In this document: one piece after another, positions 27,992 to 36,343 of the stretch
Numbering within the stretch: position 1 is the stretch's first letter
Layout: the number at the start of each line of letters is the position of its first letter
Assembly (NCBI GenBank): GCA_021732415.1
Contig: JAKFVC010000194.1
Location: forward strand, 1 to 53,751
Direction of reading: 5' to 3'
Source of the DNA: Planctomycetaceae bacterium
GTDB taxonomy: Bacteria; Planctomycetota; Planctomycetia; Planctomycetales; Planctomycetaceae
Length of the DNA stretch: 53,751 bases
Program-made: the position numbers and the translations under genes
The notes under the pieces: generated by a model
Seen by the model: the letters and a program-made list of their open reading frames with translations, nothing else
Database searches by the model: none
What the model was told of the DNA's origin: nothing

Positions 27992-30900
27992 ATGGCTCTT
28001 TCACGCGATGATTTTGTTCGACACCTGACGTCGAGCGGCCTAGTGGACGCGGACGAGGTGACTTCGTTTCTGTTGAACTTACCCGCCGACCAGCAGCCGT
28101 CCGACGGCGAGCAACTGGCTCGGGAGTTGGTCAAGCAGAAGAGGCTGACCAGGTTTCAAGCTGAGCAGATTTATTCCGGCAAAGGGAAGACGCTGGTACT
28201 TGGGAACTACACCGTCCTCGACAAGCTCGGCCAAGGCGGCATGGGGATGGTGCTCAAGGCCGAACACAAGCGGTTGAAGCGGTTGGTGGCGATCAAAGTC
28301 ATGTCGCCCGCAGCGCTCAAGACGCCGGATGCTCTTAAACGCTTTCATCGCGAGGTCGAGGCGGCTGCCAAGCTGCGACATCCGAATGTCGTGGCGACTG
28401 ACGATGCGGACGAAGCCAAGGGAACGCATTTCTTGGTGATGGAGTACGTCGAGGGGAGCGACCTGTCAGCGCTGGTCAAGAAGCAGGGACCGTTGTCGGT
28501 CGATCAGGCTGTGGGCTGCATTTTGCAGGCAGCGCGGGGGTTGGAGTATGCTCACGAGCAGGGGGTCGTGCATCGGGACATCAAGCCGGCCAATCTGCTG
28601 ATCGATGGCAAGGGAACGGTCAAGATTCTCGACATGGGCCTGGCGCGGATCGAAGGAGATTCCGCAGGCCGGGCGGAGCTGACGAGTACGGGTGCGGTGA
28701 TGGGTACCGTGGACTATATGGCTCCCGAACAGGCGCTGAGCACAAAGACTGCTGATGCGCGCAGCGACATCTACAGTCTGGGAATCTCGCTGTGGTACCT
28801 GTTAACGGGGAAGTGTGCCTACGACGGTGACACACTTATGGCCAAGTTGCTGGCGCATCGCGACTCTCCTATTCCATCGCTGCACCAGATTCGCAGCGAA
28901 GTCCCCGAGTCGGTGGACGGTGTGTTCCAGAAGATGGTCGCGAAGCAGGCGCTGGACCGTTACCAGTCGATGACAGAAGTGATCGCCACTCTGGAGGGTA
29001 TTCTTGGGGGAACGGGTTCGGCGTCGAGATTGCGAATCCCGATCGGTATGGGCGACAGCCTGTCGGGCAGGTTGCCCCCCTCCGGTCTGCCAGCGTCATC
29101 GAGCAATACGTCTCGCTCGTCGGCTTCCGCGAAGTCGAGTCCCTCGCCACAACCCACCGCGACGGACGCTCCGTCAGCGGATTTGGCGACCGAAGCGACG
29201 ATGCTGTCGGACGATCTGATCGGGGCGACCGATCCACAGACACTGACATCAACCCGGTCTCCGCTTCGTAAAAAGGAGGAGCCCGGCTCTCGAAAGGGGC
29301 GGAAGTCCGCCGCCGCTCCCCTTTGGTGGCAGGACCGCCGCTTGACGATCGGTGGTGGAGTCGGAGCTGTGCTGCTCGTGCTGGCCAGCATGTTTCTGTG
29401 GCCCGGAAAGAAGAACGGTCCACACAAGACGTCGGATGTCGCAGTCAATTTTTCTGTGAAAACGTCCGACAAAGACGGTCTTCCGGTAGCTTCGGCGAAA
29501 GACATCAAAACCGGATCTTCCACCACAGCGCCGTCACCCGCCATCGCCCCGTTCGTCACTGCCACAGCCAGGCAGCACCAGCAGGCATGGGCCAAACATC
29601 TCGGCACGGCGGTCGACACGACCAACGGCGTCGGGCAGATCATGATCCTCATCCCGCCCGGCGAGTTCCAGATGGGAAGTTCGGATGATGAGATCGCGGA
29701 AGGACTCAAGCTGGTGGATGCGGCGCGGTTGCCTGCGGAAGCGTTCGAGAGGGCGAGGATTCCAGAAGAGAAGCCTCGGCATGCTGTCACGATCACTCGG
29801 CCGTTTTGCATGAGCGCCACGGAAGTAACCGTCGGGCAGTTTAGGCAGTTCGTTGAGGCGACCAGATACTGGACTCAGGGCGAACAGTTCGGCGCGGGAA
29901 ACTCGAGCACGTGGACCGCTCCCAGAGACGTGAAGCCCGAGAACGTGACGATCACCTGGCGCACTCCCGGATATGCCACCACGGACAATCATCCGGTGAC
30001 GCAGGTGACGTGGGGGGACGCCGTCGCGTTCTGCAACTGGCTCAGCGAGCAGGAGCTGCTTGATCCTTGCTACGAAAGCAGTGGCAAACTCGACTGGAAA
30101 TTGAACAGGGATGCCAACGGCTATCGACTGCCCACGGAAGCAGAATGGGAATATGCCTGCCGCGCAGGAACAGTGACTCAGTTTTCGTTCGGCGACGCTG
30201 TCGAGCAGATCAACGACTATGGCTGGTCAAGCGAATCGAAGTTGAGCAGTCCGCAGCCTGTGGCAGGCAAGCGGCCGAATCCATTCGGTTTGTTTGACAT
30301 GCACGGCAATGTGCGTGAATGGTGTTACGACTGGTACTCGTCCGAGTTCTATGCCGAGTCGGGGCAGGCCGATCCGCTTGGACCTGATTCCGGAACAGAC
30401 CGAGTAATGCGTGGAGGTCGCTGGAGTAGCCTCAGTGTGAATAGCCGGTCGGCCTTTCGTTATGACATCAATCCTTTCCAGCGTGGCACCCAAAACGGGT
30501 TTCGAATCGTGCGTGCTCCCTCGCCGCCACCAAGAGCCACCGGCAATCTGATCTCGCGCGAGTTCAACTGGTTGCCGCCCGAAAACCTCGGACCAACCAT
30601 CAACAGCAAGCAGAGTGATACCAATCCATTCCTCAGTGCTGACGGACTCACGTTGCTGTTTGCATCCAGTCGTCCACAGGGGCAAGGTGGCTTCGATCTC
30701 TGGTGGTGTCGGCGCTCGTCGATCAATGAAGCATTTCAACCCGCCGAGAATCTGCCACGTGTGGTGAACTCGTTCGCGTTGGATGATTCACCGTGCCTCA
30801 GTTCGGATGGCTTGCAACTCGTGTTTGCATCCAATCGGCCAGACACCGAAGGTGACTACGATCTTTATTTGTCCCGGCGTTCTGATCGGGATTCCAAATG

Positions 30901-31381
30901 GAGTCCGCCCGACAACCTGAAGCCGCCGGTGAACAGCAAAGATCGCGAGGACAGGCCGTCGTTCTCGCCCGATGGACTCACGTTGTACTACGCGTCGAAT
31001 CGCCCGAGCGGACAGGGAGCCACAGACATCTGGTCCGTTCGTCGCGACAATCTGACTGCGTCCTTTCGAGAACCGGAAAACCTCGGCCCGCTCGTGAACT
31101 CCAGCGACCATGAAGCTCATTTTCGACCAATGTCCGACGGACGTGCGGCGATCCTCAGCCGCCGAGGTCCAAACGGCGAAAGTACAACGTGGCTCGTTCT
31201 ACGCAAGTCGGCGGACGTTCCCTTTACGTCCCTTCGGCCGCTTCCGCTGACTGAGGAAACCGCTGCGAGCCTGACTGCCCCCGAAGTGTCGTTAGACGGC
31301 CGCACGCTCTACTTCCAGTCAAAGCGAGTCGGTGGTCAGGGCGAAGACGACTTGTGGCTGATCCGACGCGTCCCCAGGTAA
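27992..31381 (+). CDS. Ser/Thr protein kinase fused to FGE-like and PD40 domains
   Basis: A 1129-residue membrane kinase. An N-terminal docking-like segment (1-70) precedes the kinase domain at about 71-335: glycine loop [14 protein letters not shown] lysine, [12 protein letters not shown] catalytic loop, DMG in place of DFG, and YMAPEQA. A Ser/Pro-rich juxtamembrane stretch leads to a membrane segment at about 451-470. An extracellular FGE-sulfatase-like domain (about 545-850, [36 protein letters not shown]) follows; it ends [16 protein letters not shown] without the FGE cysteines. The last 260 residues are WD40-like PD40 repeats ([19 protein letters not shown] pattern). It probably senses an outside ligand through the propeller and signals by phosphorylation inside. 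The target is unknown. Confidence 0.93.
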   Translation: MALSRDDFVRHLTSSGLVDADEVTSFLLNLPADQQPSDGEQLARELVKQKRLTRFQAEQIYSGKGKTLVLGNYTVLDKLGQGGMGMVLKAEHKRLKRLVAIKVMSPAALKTPDALKRFHREVEAAAKLRHPNVVATDDADEAKGTHFLVMEYVEGSDLSALVKKQGPLSVDQAVGCILQAARGLEYAHEQGVVHRDIKPANLLIDGKGTVKILDMGLARIEGDSAGRAELTSTGAVMGTVDYMAPEQALSTKTADARSDIYSLGISLWYLLTGKCAYDGDTLMAKLLAHRDSPIPSLHQIRSEVPESVDGVFQKMVAKQALDRYQSMTEVIATLEGILGGTGSASRLRIPIGMGDSLSGRLPPSGLPASSSNTSRSSASAKSSPSPQPTATDAPSADLATEATMLSDDLIGATDPQTLTSTRSPLRKKEEPGSRKGRKSAAAPLWWQDRRLTIGGGVGAVLLVLASMFLWPGKKNGPHKTSDVAVNFSVKTSDKDGLPVASAKDIKTGSSTTAPSPAIAPFVTATARQHQQAWAKHLGTAVDTTNGVGQIMILIPPGEFQMGSSDDEIAEGLKLVDAARLPAEAFERARIPEEKPRHAVTITRPFCMSATEVTVGQFRQFVEATRYWTQGEQFGAGNSSTWTAPRDVKPENVTITWRTPGYATTDNHPVTQVTWGDAVAFCNWLSEQELLDPCYESSGKLDWKLNRDANGYRLPTEAEWEYACRAGTVTQFSFGDAVEQINDYGWSSESKLSSPQPVAGKRPNPFGLFDMHGNVREWCYDWYSSEFYAESGQADPLGPDSGTDRVMRGGRWSSLSVNSRSAFRYDINPFQRGTQNGFRIVRAPSPPPRATGNLISREFNWLPPENLGPTINSKQSDTNPFLSADGLTLLFASSRPQGQGGFDLWWCRRSSINEAFQPAENLPRVVNSFALDDSPCLSSDGLQLVFASNRPDTEGDYDLYLSRRSDRDSKWSPPDNLKPPVNSKDREDRPSFSPDGLTLYYASNRPSGQGATDIWSVRRDNLTASFREPENLGPLVNSSDHEAHFRPMSDGRAAILSRRGPNGESTTWLVLRKSADVPFTSLRPLPLTEETAASLTAPEVSLDGRTLYFQSKRVGGQGEDDLWLIRRVPR

Positions 31382-31444
31382 TTTTACGTCCGTTCCACTT
31401 CTGATAACCGCCGCGAGAGCTTCCCGCGACGATGACGCCTGCTT

Positions 31445-31475
31445 CGATCTATTACGCGTAATAGATCGGCCGATC
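31445..31475. repeat. Perfect palindrome, copy D of the TATTACGCGTAATA family
   Basis: The 24 bases 31445-31468 are a perfect palindrome around TCTATTACGCGTAATAGA, overlapping a second palindrome GATCGGCCGATC (31464-31475). Near-identical 18-base cores lie at 21800-21817 and 44280-44297. A TGTGTCGGACCGACGCAGG unit of the associated repeat lies 190 bp downstream at 31654-31673. Confidence 0.7.
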
Positions 31476-31653
31476 GGTTTTGGATCGATCCGACGGCGAT
31501 TCGCCGACCGGCGTGACTCCTCTAGCCCGCGAGGAGTGGGCGAGATTTCGAGTTCTCGCCATTTGCCGCCGGAAGATAGTGATGCGACTCTGCGTCGTAG
31601 GAATGGGCCATTAGAGGGTTTTTAGTCGGGAAATGGTGCAGAAACTCGCTTTG

Positions 31654-31673
31654 GTGTGTCGGACCGACGCAGG
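31654..31673. repeat. Dispersed repeat unit GTGTGTCGGACCGACGCAGG
   Basis: Shares GTGTGTCGGACCGA with 17407-17420 and 21873-21886. Its GACCGACGCAG end equals the right arm of the inverted repeat at 44205-44215. Confidence 0.6.
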
Positions 31674-31714
31674 TTAAAGCAGGTCGAGAATTACTGATGC
31701 GCACCGGCTTTCAA

Positions 31715-31866
31715 AGTGGCAAGCGTATGTCTGACGGGACCGTTCCTTCATAACTTTCGGGTCGCTGATTCACATCCCGAGCACACCACTTGTTTTGACG
31801 GTAGCGAAACTCGCGTACCGTCGGGTTACACGAAAGGCCGCCATCTTCGGATGGCGGCCTTTTCGC
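31715..31866 (+). ncRNA. Candidate structured small RNA ending in a terminator
   Basis: Between a plus-strand gene ending at 31381 and a minus-strand gene ending at 32090 lie three stems in order: TCGGG/CCCGA around 31760-31785, GACGGTA...TACCGTC with an inner GCG/CGC pair near 31798-31823, and the terminator hairpin at 31833-31862. No coding frame explains the conserved-looking pairing. The terminator is about 450 bp past the kinase gene, far for its own 3' end, so a separate transcript is plausible. It could equally be the kinase transcript's tail. No known RNA family was recognised. Confidence 0.35.
31833..31862 (+). terminator. Rho-independent terminator
   Basis: AAAGGCCGCCATC and GATGGCGGCCTTT are exact 13-bp complements around a TTCG tetraloop, with the T-run folded into the base of the stem. 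It would work in both directions between the two convergent genes. Confidence 0.85.
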
Positions 31867-32089
31867 GTTCTATCGCCAGTTCTGGCAACCACTTCGAGCA
31901 CCGCGTCGGGTCTCGAAGCCTCCGTCTGAGCACGTCGCGAGACTCATCCTCGCCACGCCCGCGTCGTCGTTCCAGCCCGATCTCGCCCGAAACTCTCGGT
32001 TGTCTCTGCGTCTCTCCCCGTCTGGGTTAAAGACCGTTGCGAGCGCTCGCCCGGTTGCGGATCACATGGTTGCGAGTGGTAGGACGCAC

Positions 32090-34186
32090 TCAGCGCCGCA
32101 GACGTTTCGCCTCTTCGAGCGTGATAGCACCATCCTTGTCAGCATCAAGCCGCATCAGGTTGTCGCGTTGAGCCTCCGGGATCTCATCGCCGATCAGTTT
32201 GCCGTCGCCGTTGCGGTCGAGGCGTTTGAAGATTGCTTCGAGGTCGAAGCCGGGGCGTCCGCCGCCAGCGGCTCCGCGCCGGCCGTAGAGCGAAGGCGAT
32301 TCGCCGGGCTTGGCACCGGGGATGTAGTATTCAACGTAGCCCAGGTGCATCTCGTCGAACGTCTGCGCTCCCCAGCGGACCGTCTTGGTGGGGTCGGGAT
32401 TCGCGGGATTCTTGTCGCTGTTGTCGTACCACACCGTAAAGCGGATCGTGTCGCCGGCATGGAGCGACAGCGGCTCGAAATAGCGGTAGAGCAACTGCCA
32501 GTTGAAGTCGTAGCGGGGAATATCGAGCAGGGTGGTCGTTTTGCCGTCGGAGCGTGTGACCTCGTACTTGCAGGCTTTTCCACGTAGGTGCATGTGCGGG
32601 AGAAATCCCATAATCTGCGCATCCATCGGCAATCGGAGCGTCGATTCTTCGCGGTGATTGTCGGCTCCTGGCGGGATGCTGATACGGGCGTTGACGATCC
32701 CCGCGACGCGAACTTCATGCTTGGGCGGTTCTTTGGCCCAGATCAATCCGATGCGAGTTTGATCCGTGGTGGCAGTTCCGTTGGGTGTGTAATGCATTTG
32801 GAACTTGAGCTTTGCCCCCTTCGGGATGCGTTTGGCGAAGCCTTTGGGATAGACCAGCGTGCTGTTGCCCGGCACATAAATACCCCAGAAACCTCGCCGT
32901 TCAGCGGCCGCATCGTCGCTTGGCTCTCCCTCGTCTTCGCCGCCATCCTGCACGAACACCAGTACGTGATGGACAACGCCCCGGTCACCCGGTTGAACTT
33001 CGATGGCCTGCACCCATTTGTCCTCAGGAAGGTTCGTTTCGACAACGATTTTCTGATAGGGCATCACGCCGGTCGCCTTGATCGGCACAGGCTTGGCAAA
33101 CTGAAAGATCGCGTCAGGTTTGCCGATGAGCCAACCATTATCGAACTTCAGAGGCTGCGGAGCATCGCGGTGATCTCCTTCTGGCTTACCCCCGGCGATC
33201 CATGACAGCAGGTCATTCTTTTCGGCTGCAGCCAGCGAGCGATCATTGGCCCAGGGTGTGTGGACGACCTTAGTTACTGCATTAGGTGTGGTCTCGGTGG
33301 CGAACCACGGCGGCATGATGCCACGCTCGATGACTTGTTTGATCATCCCCGCGTGAGTCTCAACATCGTCAAAGGTGTCGAGCGGGAAGGGGCCGACGCC
33401 GCCATCGTGGTGACATTCCACACAGTGCCGCTGCATTATTCGTGCGACCTGATTGTGATAGGTCACTTCCGATTTTGCTGAGGGCTTTGTCGGTTGTTCC
33501 AGCGTACAGCCTGGAGCGTCCGTTGCCGCCACCAGGGGCGACTTGCCTGCCTGAATCGCCACAAGCGCATCGGCCAGATAGCGATAACGAGGTGTGTCGA
33601 TGGAGTAACCGAACCCGTACTGATCGTCAATCGCGCCGTGATAGACGATGGTTCGCGACCTATCCAGAATGATCACATCCGTCGTCGTAAATGCCCCGCA
33701 GGTATTCGCCAGATTGCCGTCCTTGTCGTGAACATAAATGACCTTCCCGTGGAACTGCTCGGCCGCTGTTTGCATGTCGCTCAGCTTGTCAGTTGCGAAA
33801 GGATTCACGAGCACCCAACTCACACCATCGCCGGAAGACTTCACCAGATCGATCAATGTTGGCAGGTACTTTTTGCTCAACGGGCAACTGGTACTCGTCA
33901 TGGCGAAGACGACGATTTGCTTCCGCGAAAGAGCACTGAGCTGATGGTTTTTGCCGGCCAAGTCTGCGAAGGACACATCGGATACCAAACGACCGATGCC
34001 ATGATCGCCAGGACGGATAGGTTGCGGTCCTTGCCGAACTGCAGCTTCGGTTGGCGTTACCCACTTTGGAGCGGGGGTCACGGGCTTGGGTTTGACCAGA
34101 TCGTCGTTTTTTCTATCCTGGGCGCCGCACTCGTTCAACAAGACCATCAAGCCGAAGCAGGCACAAGTCACATTAATTCTAAACAT
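32090..34186 (-). CDS. Secreted redoxin / haem-c / monooxygenase-like / EF-hand protein
   Basis: A 698-residue exported protein. The ATG at 34186 gives a signal peptide (MFRINVTCACFGLMVLL...); an in-frame Met at 34234 adds charged residues. A thioredoxin-fold redoxin domain spans about 65-215 (FAMTSTSCPLSKKYLP, YHGAIDDQYGFGY). A haem-c motif in HCVECHH lies at about 254-258. The following 350 residues resemble copper type II ascorbate-dependent monooxygenase-like beta domains (HHVLVFVQDGG, LKFQMHYTPNG, LPHMHLRGK with paired histidines). The C-terminus (about 650-695) has two EF-hand loops (DRNGDGKLIGDE and DADKDGAITLEE). It probably performs periplasmic redox chemistry in planctomycetes. The substrate is unknown. 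Confidence 0.88.
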   Translation of the reverse strand: MFRINVTCACFGLMVLLNECGAQDRKNDDLVKPKPVTPAPKWVTPTEAAVRQGPQPIRPGDHGIGRLVSDVSFADLAGKNHQLSALSRKQIVVFAMTSTSCPLSKKYLPTLIDLVKSSGDGVSWVLVNPFATDKLSDMQTAAEQFHGKVIYVHDKDGNLANTCGAFTTTDVIILDRSRTIVYHGAIDDQYGFGYSIDTPRYRYLADALVAIQAGKSPLVAATDAPGCTLEQPTKPSAKSEVTYHNQVARIMQRHCVECHHDGGVGPFPLDTFDDVETHAGMIKQVIERGIMPPWFATETTPNAVTKVVHTPWANDRSLAAAEKNDLLSWIAGGKPEGDHRDAPQPLKFDNGWLIGKPDAIFQFAKPVPIKATGVMPYQKIVVETNLPEDKWVQAIEVQPGDRGVVHHVLVFVQDGGEDEGEPSDDAAAERRGFWGIYVPGNSTLVYPKGFAKRIPKGAKLKFQMHYTPNGTATTDQTRIGLIWAKEPPKHEVRVAGIVNARISIPPGADNHREESTLRLPMDAQIMGFLPHMHLRGKACKYEVTRSDGKTTTLLDIPRYDFNWQLLYRYFEPLSLHAGDTIRFTVWYDNSDKNPANPDPTKTVRWGAQTFDEMHLGYVEYYIPGAKPGESPSLYGRRGAAGGGRPGFDLEAIFKRLDRNGDGKLIGDEIPEAQRDNLMRLDADKDGAITLEEAKRLRR

Positions 34187-34479
34187 GTGAACACTTTCAA
34201 TTGCTTTGGTTAGTTCCCGAATATGTAACCCCACCCGGAGGAAAAGGTTTCGGAGGCACAGCCAAGTTCAGCAACTGCGGGCGAATTTTTGTACTCGGGA
34301 AATAACAGGGACAGCCGAAGCGATGAAAAAACCTGGCAGTAACCGAAACTTTGAGGGAAGAACGGTGTTTAGCCACATATGACAGTTATCACGGCCAATT
34401 GGTCAAGTGATCAATGCGCCCTGAGCTGCGATCTCTGATTCTCGACTACCGCCAGCGTTCGGCAACTAGGAACCCCTCG

Positions 34480-35346
34480 ATGATCAATCTACCCGCTCCA
34501 ATGCAATTCATGACGCGTGTGTTTCTGTTTCTTTGCCTTCTCGACGCCCCGCTGTTCGCCCAGCCTTCCAATCCACCGACGGTCAAGGACGCCCGCGTCG
34601 AGACCTACCGCAAGGTCGACTCCACTCAACTGAAGCTGTGGATATTTGGGGAATCGGATCCCAAGGTGCCGAAGCCCGCGATTGTGTTCTTCCACGGTGG
34701 TGGTTGGAATGCAGGAACACCCGAGCAATTCGCGGCTCATGCACGATATTTTGCAAAGCGTGGCATGATCGCCATTCTCGCTGAGTATCGCGTGAAATCC
34801 CGCCATGGTGTTTTAGCGGTGGAATGCGTGAAAGACGCCAAGGCGGCCATCGCTTGGGTCAGGGAAAATGCCAAGCGTCTCGGCATTGATCCGGACAAGA
34901 TAGCCGCCTCCGGTGGCTCCGCCGGTGGTCACCTCGCCGCCTGCACTGGCACAATCACTGGTCTTGGCAGCGACGAACGACCGAACGCCATGATCCTTTT
35001 CAACGCCGCAACAACGCTCGCTCCGATCGGGGATTGGAAATTTGAAGATCCCAAGATGGAACCCGGCAAAGACCGATTGGGAGTGAAGGGGCAGGATATC
35101 TCTCCAGCGCATCACATTGGCCCCCACACTCCACCGACCCTGCTTCTTCATGGGACAAAAGACGAGACAGTTCCCTATGGCAGTGTCGTGGCTTTTGATC
35201 AAGAGATGAAGAAGGCAAAACGCCCATGCAAGCTTGTTGGCTACGAAGGTGCAGACCACGCCTTCTTCAACAGACCGCAGTATCTAAGTAAAACAATAGC
35301 CGAAGCCGACGCTTTCCTCGTTGATCTCGGCTGGATCAAAAAGTGA
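34480..35346 (+). CDS. Secreted alpha/beta hydrolase (esterase/lipase), copy 1
   Basis: A 288-residue alpha/beta hydrolase. I start it at 34480, where AGGAA stands 7 bases upstream and a signal peptide follows (MTRVFLFLCLLDAPLFAQ); an in-frame Met at 34414 lacks both. The oxyanion loop is FFHGGGWNAG and the nucleophile elbow is GGSAGGHLA, with the Ser in G-x-S-x-G. The acid/His part lies in DETVPYG and GADHAFF. This is the acetyl-xylan-esterase/BD-FAE-like group, probably removing acyl groups from plant or algal polymers in the periplasm. A closely related tandem copy follows 36 bp downstream. GTTCGGC sits just before the ribosome site at 34457-34463 (see findings). Family call firm. Confidence 0.92.
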   Translation: MINLPAPMQFMTRVFLFLCLLDAPLFAQPSNPPTVKDARVETYRKVDSTQLKLWIFGESDPKVPKPAIVFFHGGGWNAGTPEQFAAHARYFAKRGMIAILAEYRVKSRHGVLAVECVKDAKAAIAWVRENAKRLGIDPDKIAASGGSAGGHLAACTGTITGLGSDERPNAMILFNAATTLAPIGDWKFEDPKMEPGKDRLGVKGQDISPAHHIGPHTPPTLLLHGTKDETVPYGSVVAFDQEMKKAKRPCKLVGYEGADHAFFNRPQYLSKTIAEADAFLVDLGWIKK

Positions 35347-35382
35347 AGTCCCGCAACCAGCGAGCCGAATAAGCGATCTCCT

Positions 35383-36227
35383 ATGAAATCCACCATCATT
35401 TTCGTTCTCTGCCTCCTCACAGCCCCGCTGTTCGCTCGGAATTCCTATCCCCCAGCATTTAAGGACGCGCGCGTCGAGACCTACCGAAAGATCGGCTCTA
35501 CCGAGCTGAAGCTTTGGATCTTCGGGAGTCGGACCCCGAGTCGCCGAAGCCCGCGATTGTGTTCTTCTTTGGCGGTGGCTGGAGTGGGGGTACACCGGAA
35601 CAATTCGAGAGTCAGGCCCGGCATTTCGCCAAGCGTGGCATGATCGCCATCACCGCCGACTACCGCGTGAAGTCACGGCACGGCGTCCAAGTGGTGGAAT
35701 GCGTGAAAGACGCCAAGGCTGCCATCGCCTGGGTCAGGGAAAATGCCAAGCGTCTCGGCATTGATCCGGACAAGATTGCCGCCTCCGGTGGTTCCGCCGG
35801 TGGTCACCTCGCAGCCTGCACTGGCACAATCACTGGTCTTGGCAGCGACGAACGTCCCAACGCCATGATCCTGTTCAACCCCGCCACCACGCTCGCTCCT
35901 ATCGCGGGCTGGCAGCCCTCAGTGGGCAAGGCAGATCTCAGCGTCGAGCGTTTCGGCGTGGAGGCCGAGGTGATCTCGCCGGCCCATCACATCGGCAAGC
36001 ACACGCCGCCGACCCTGATCCTGCATGGCAAGGAGGACACTACGGTCCCTTACGATTCCGTTGTCGCGTTCGAGACTGTGATGAAGAAGGCGGAAAGGCC
36101 GTGCAAACTGGTCGGCTACGAAGGTGAGGGACACGCCTTCTTCAATGAACGTAAACGCGAGGCCCACGCCAAGACGCTCGCTGAAGCCGACAGTTTCCTC
36201 GTCGATCTCGGCTGGATAAAAAAGTGA
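35383..36227 (+). pseudogene. Alpha/beta hydrolase copy 2, frameshifted
   Basis: A tandem paralogue of the preceding hydrolase. It starts at 35383 with its own signal peptide (MKSTIIFVLCLLTAPLFA) and matches copy 1 through ELKLWIFG, then loses frame near 35524-35527. Copy 1 has a run of four G followed by AATCGG, while copy 2 has three G then AGTCGG, a one-base loss. The match resumes in another frame from ESDPESPKPAIVFFFGGGW to the end (GGSAGGHLA, then HAFFNERK...DLGWIKK). Long stretches such as AKRLGIDPDKIAASGGSAGG are identical to copy 1. It is either a recent pseudogene or a sequencing error in a G-run. Confidence 0.85.
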
Positions 36228-36253
36228 TGTCCCCCACAACCAACGAGCCGAAC

Positions 36254-36320
36254 AAGGCGGTTAACCCGAGCGGTGGATCGGGCACCTGTGCGTTCGTGGA
36301 GCGGTTCATCCAGACGCTGC
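36254..36320 (+). pseudogene. DDE integrase/transposase, left fragment
   Basis: Reads VNPSGGSGTCAFVERFIQTL in one frame and then breaks at the TGCA at 36318. It is the left part of the transposase whose remainder ([16 protein letters not shown]...) resumes at 38758 in the same frame once the serine-recombinase element is removed. The upstream catalytic domain is missing, so this gene was already truncated at its 5' side, next to the hydrolase. Confidence 0.7.
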
Positions 36321-36343
36321 ACGACGTGGCATCTTGATGCCCC

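Noticed and set aside
31730-31790. tRNA-like 3' half (TCATAAC ... GGTCGC ... CACACCA)
   Set aside because: T-arm and acceptor stems do not pair and no 5' half is present.
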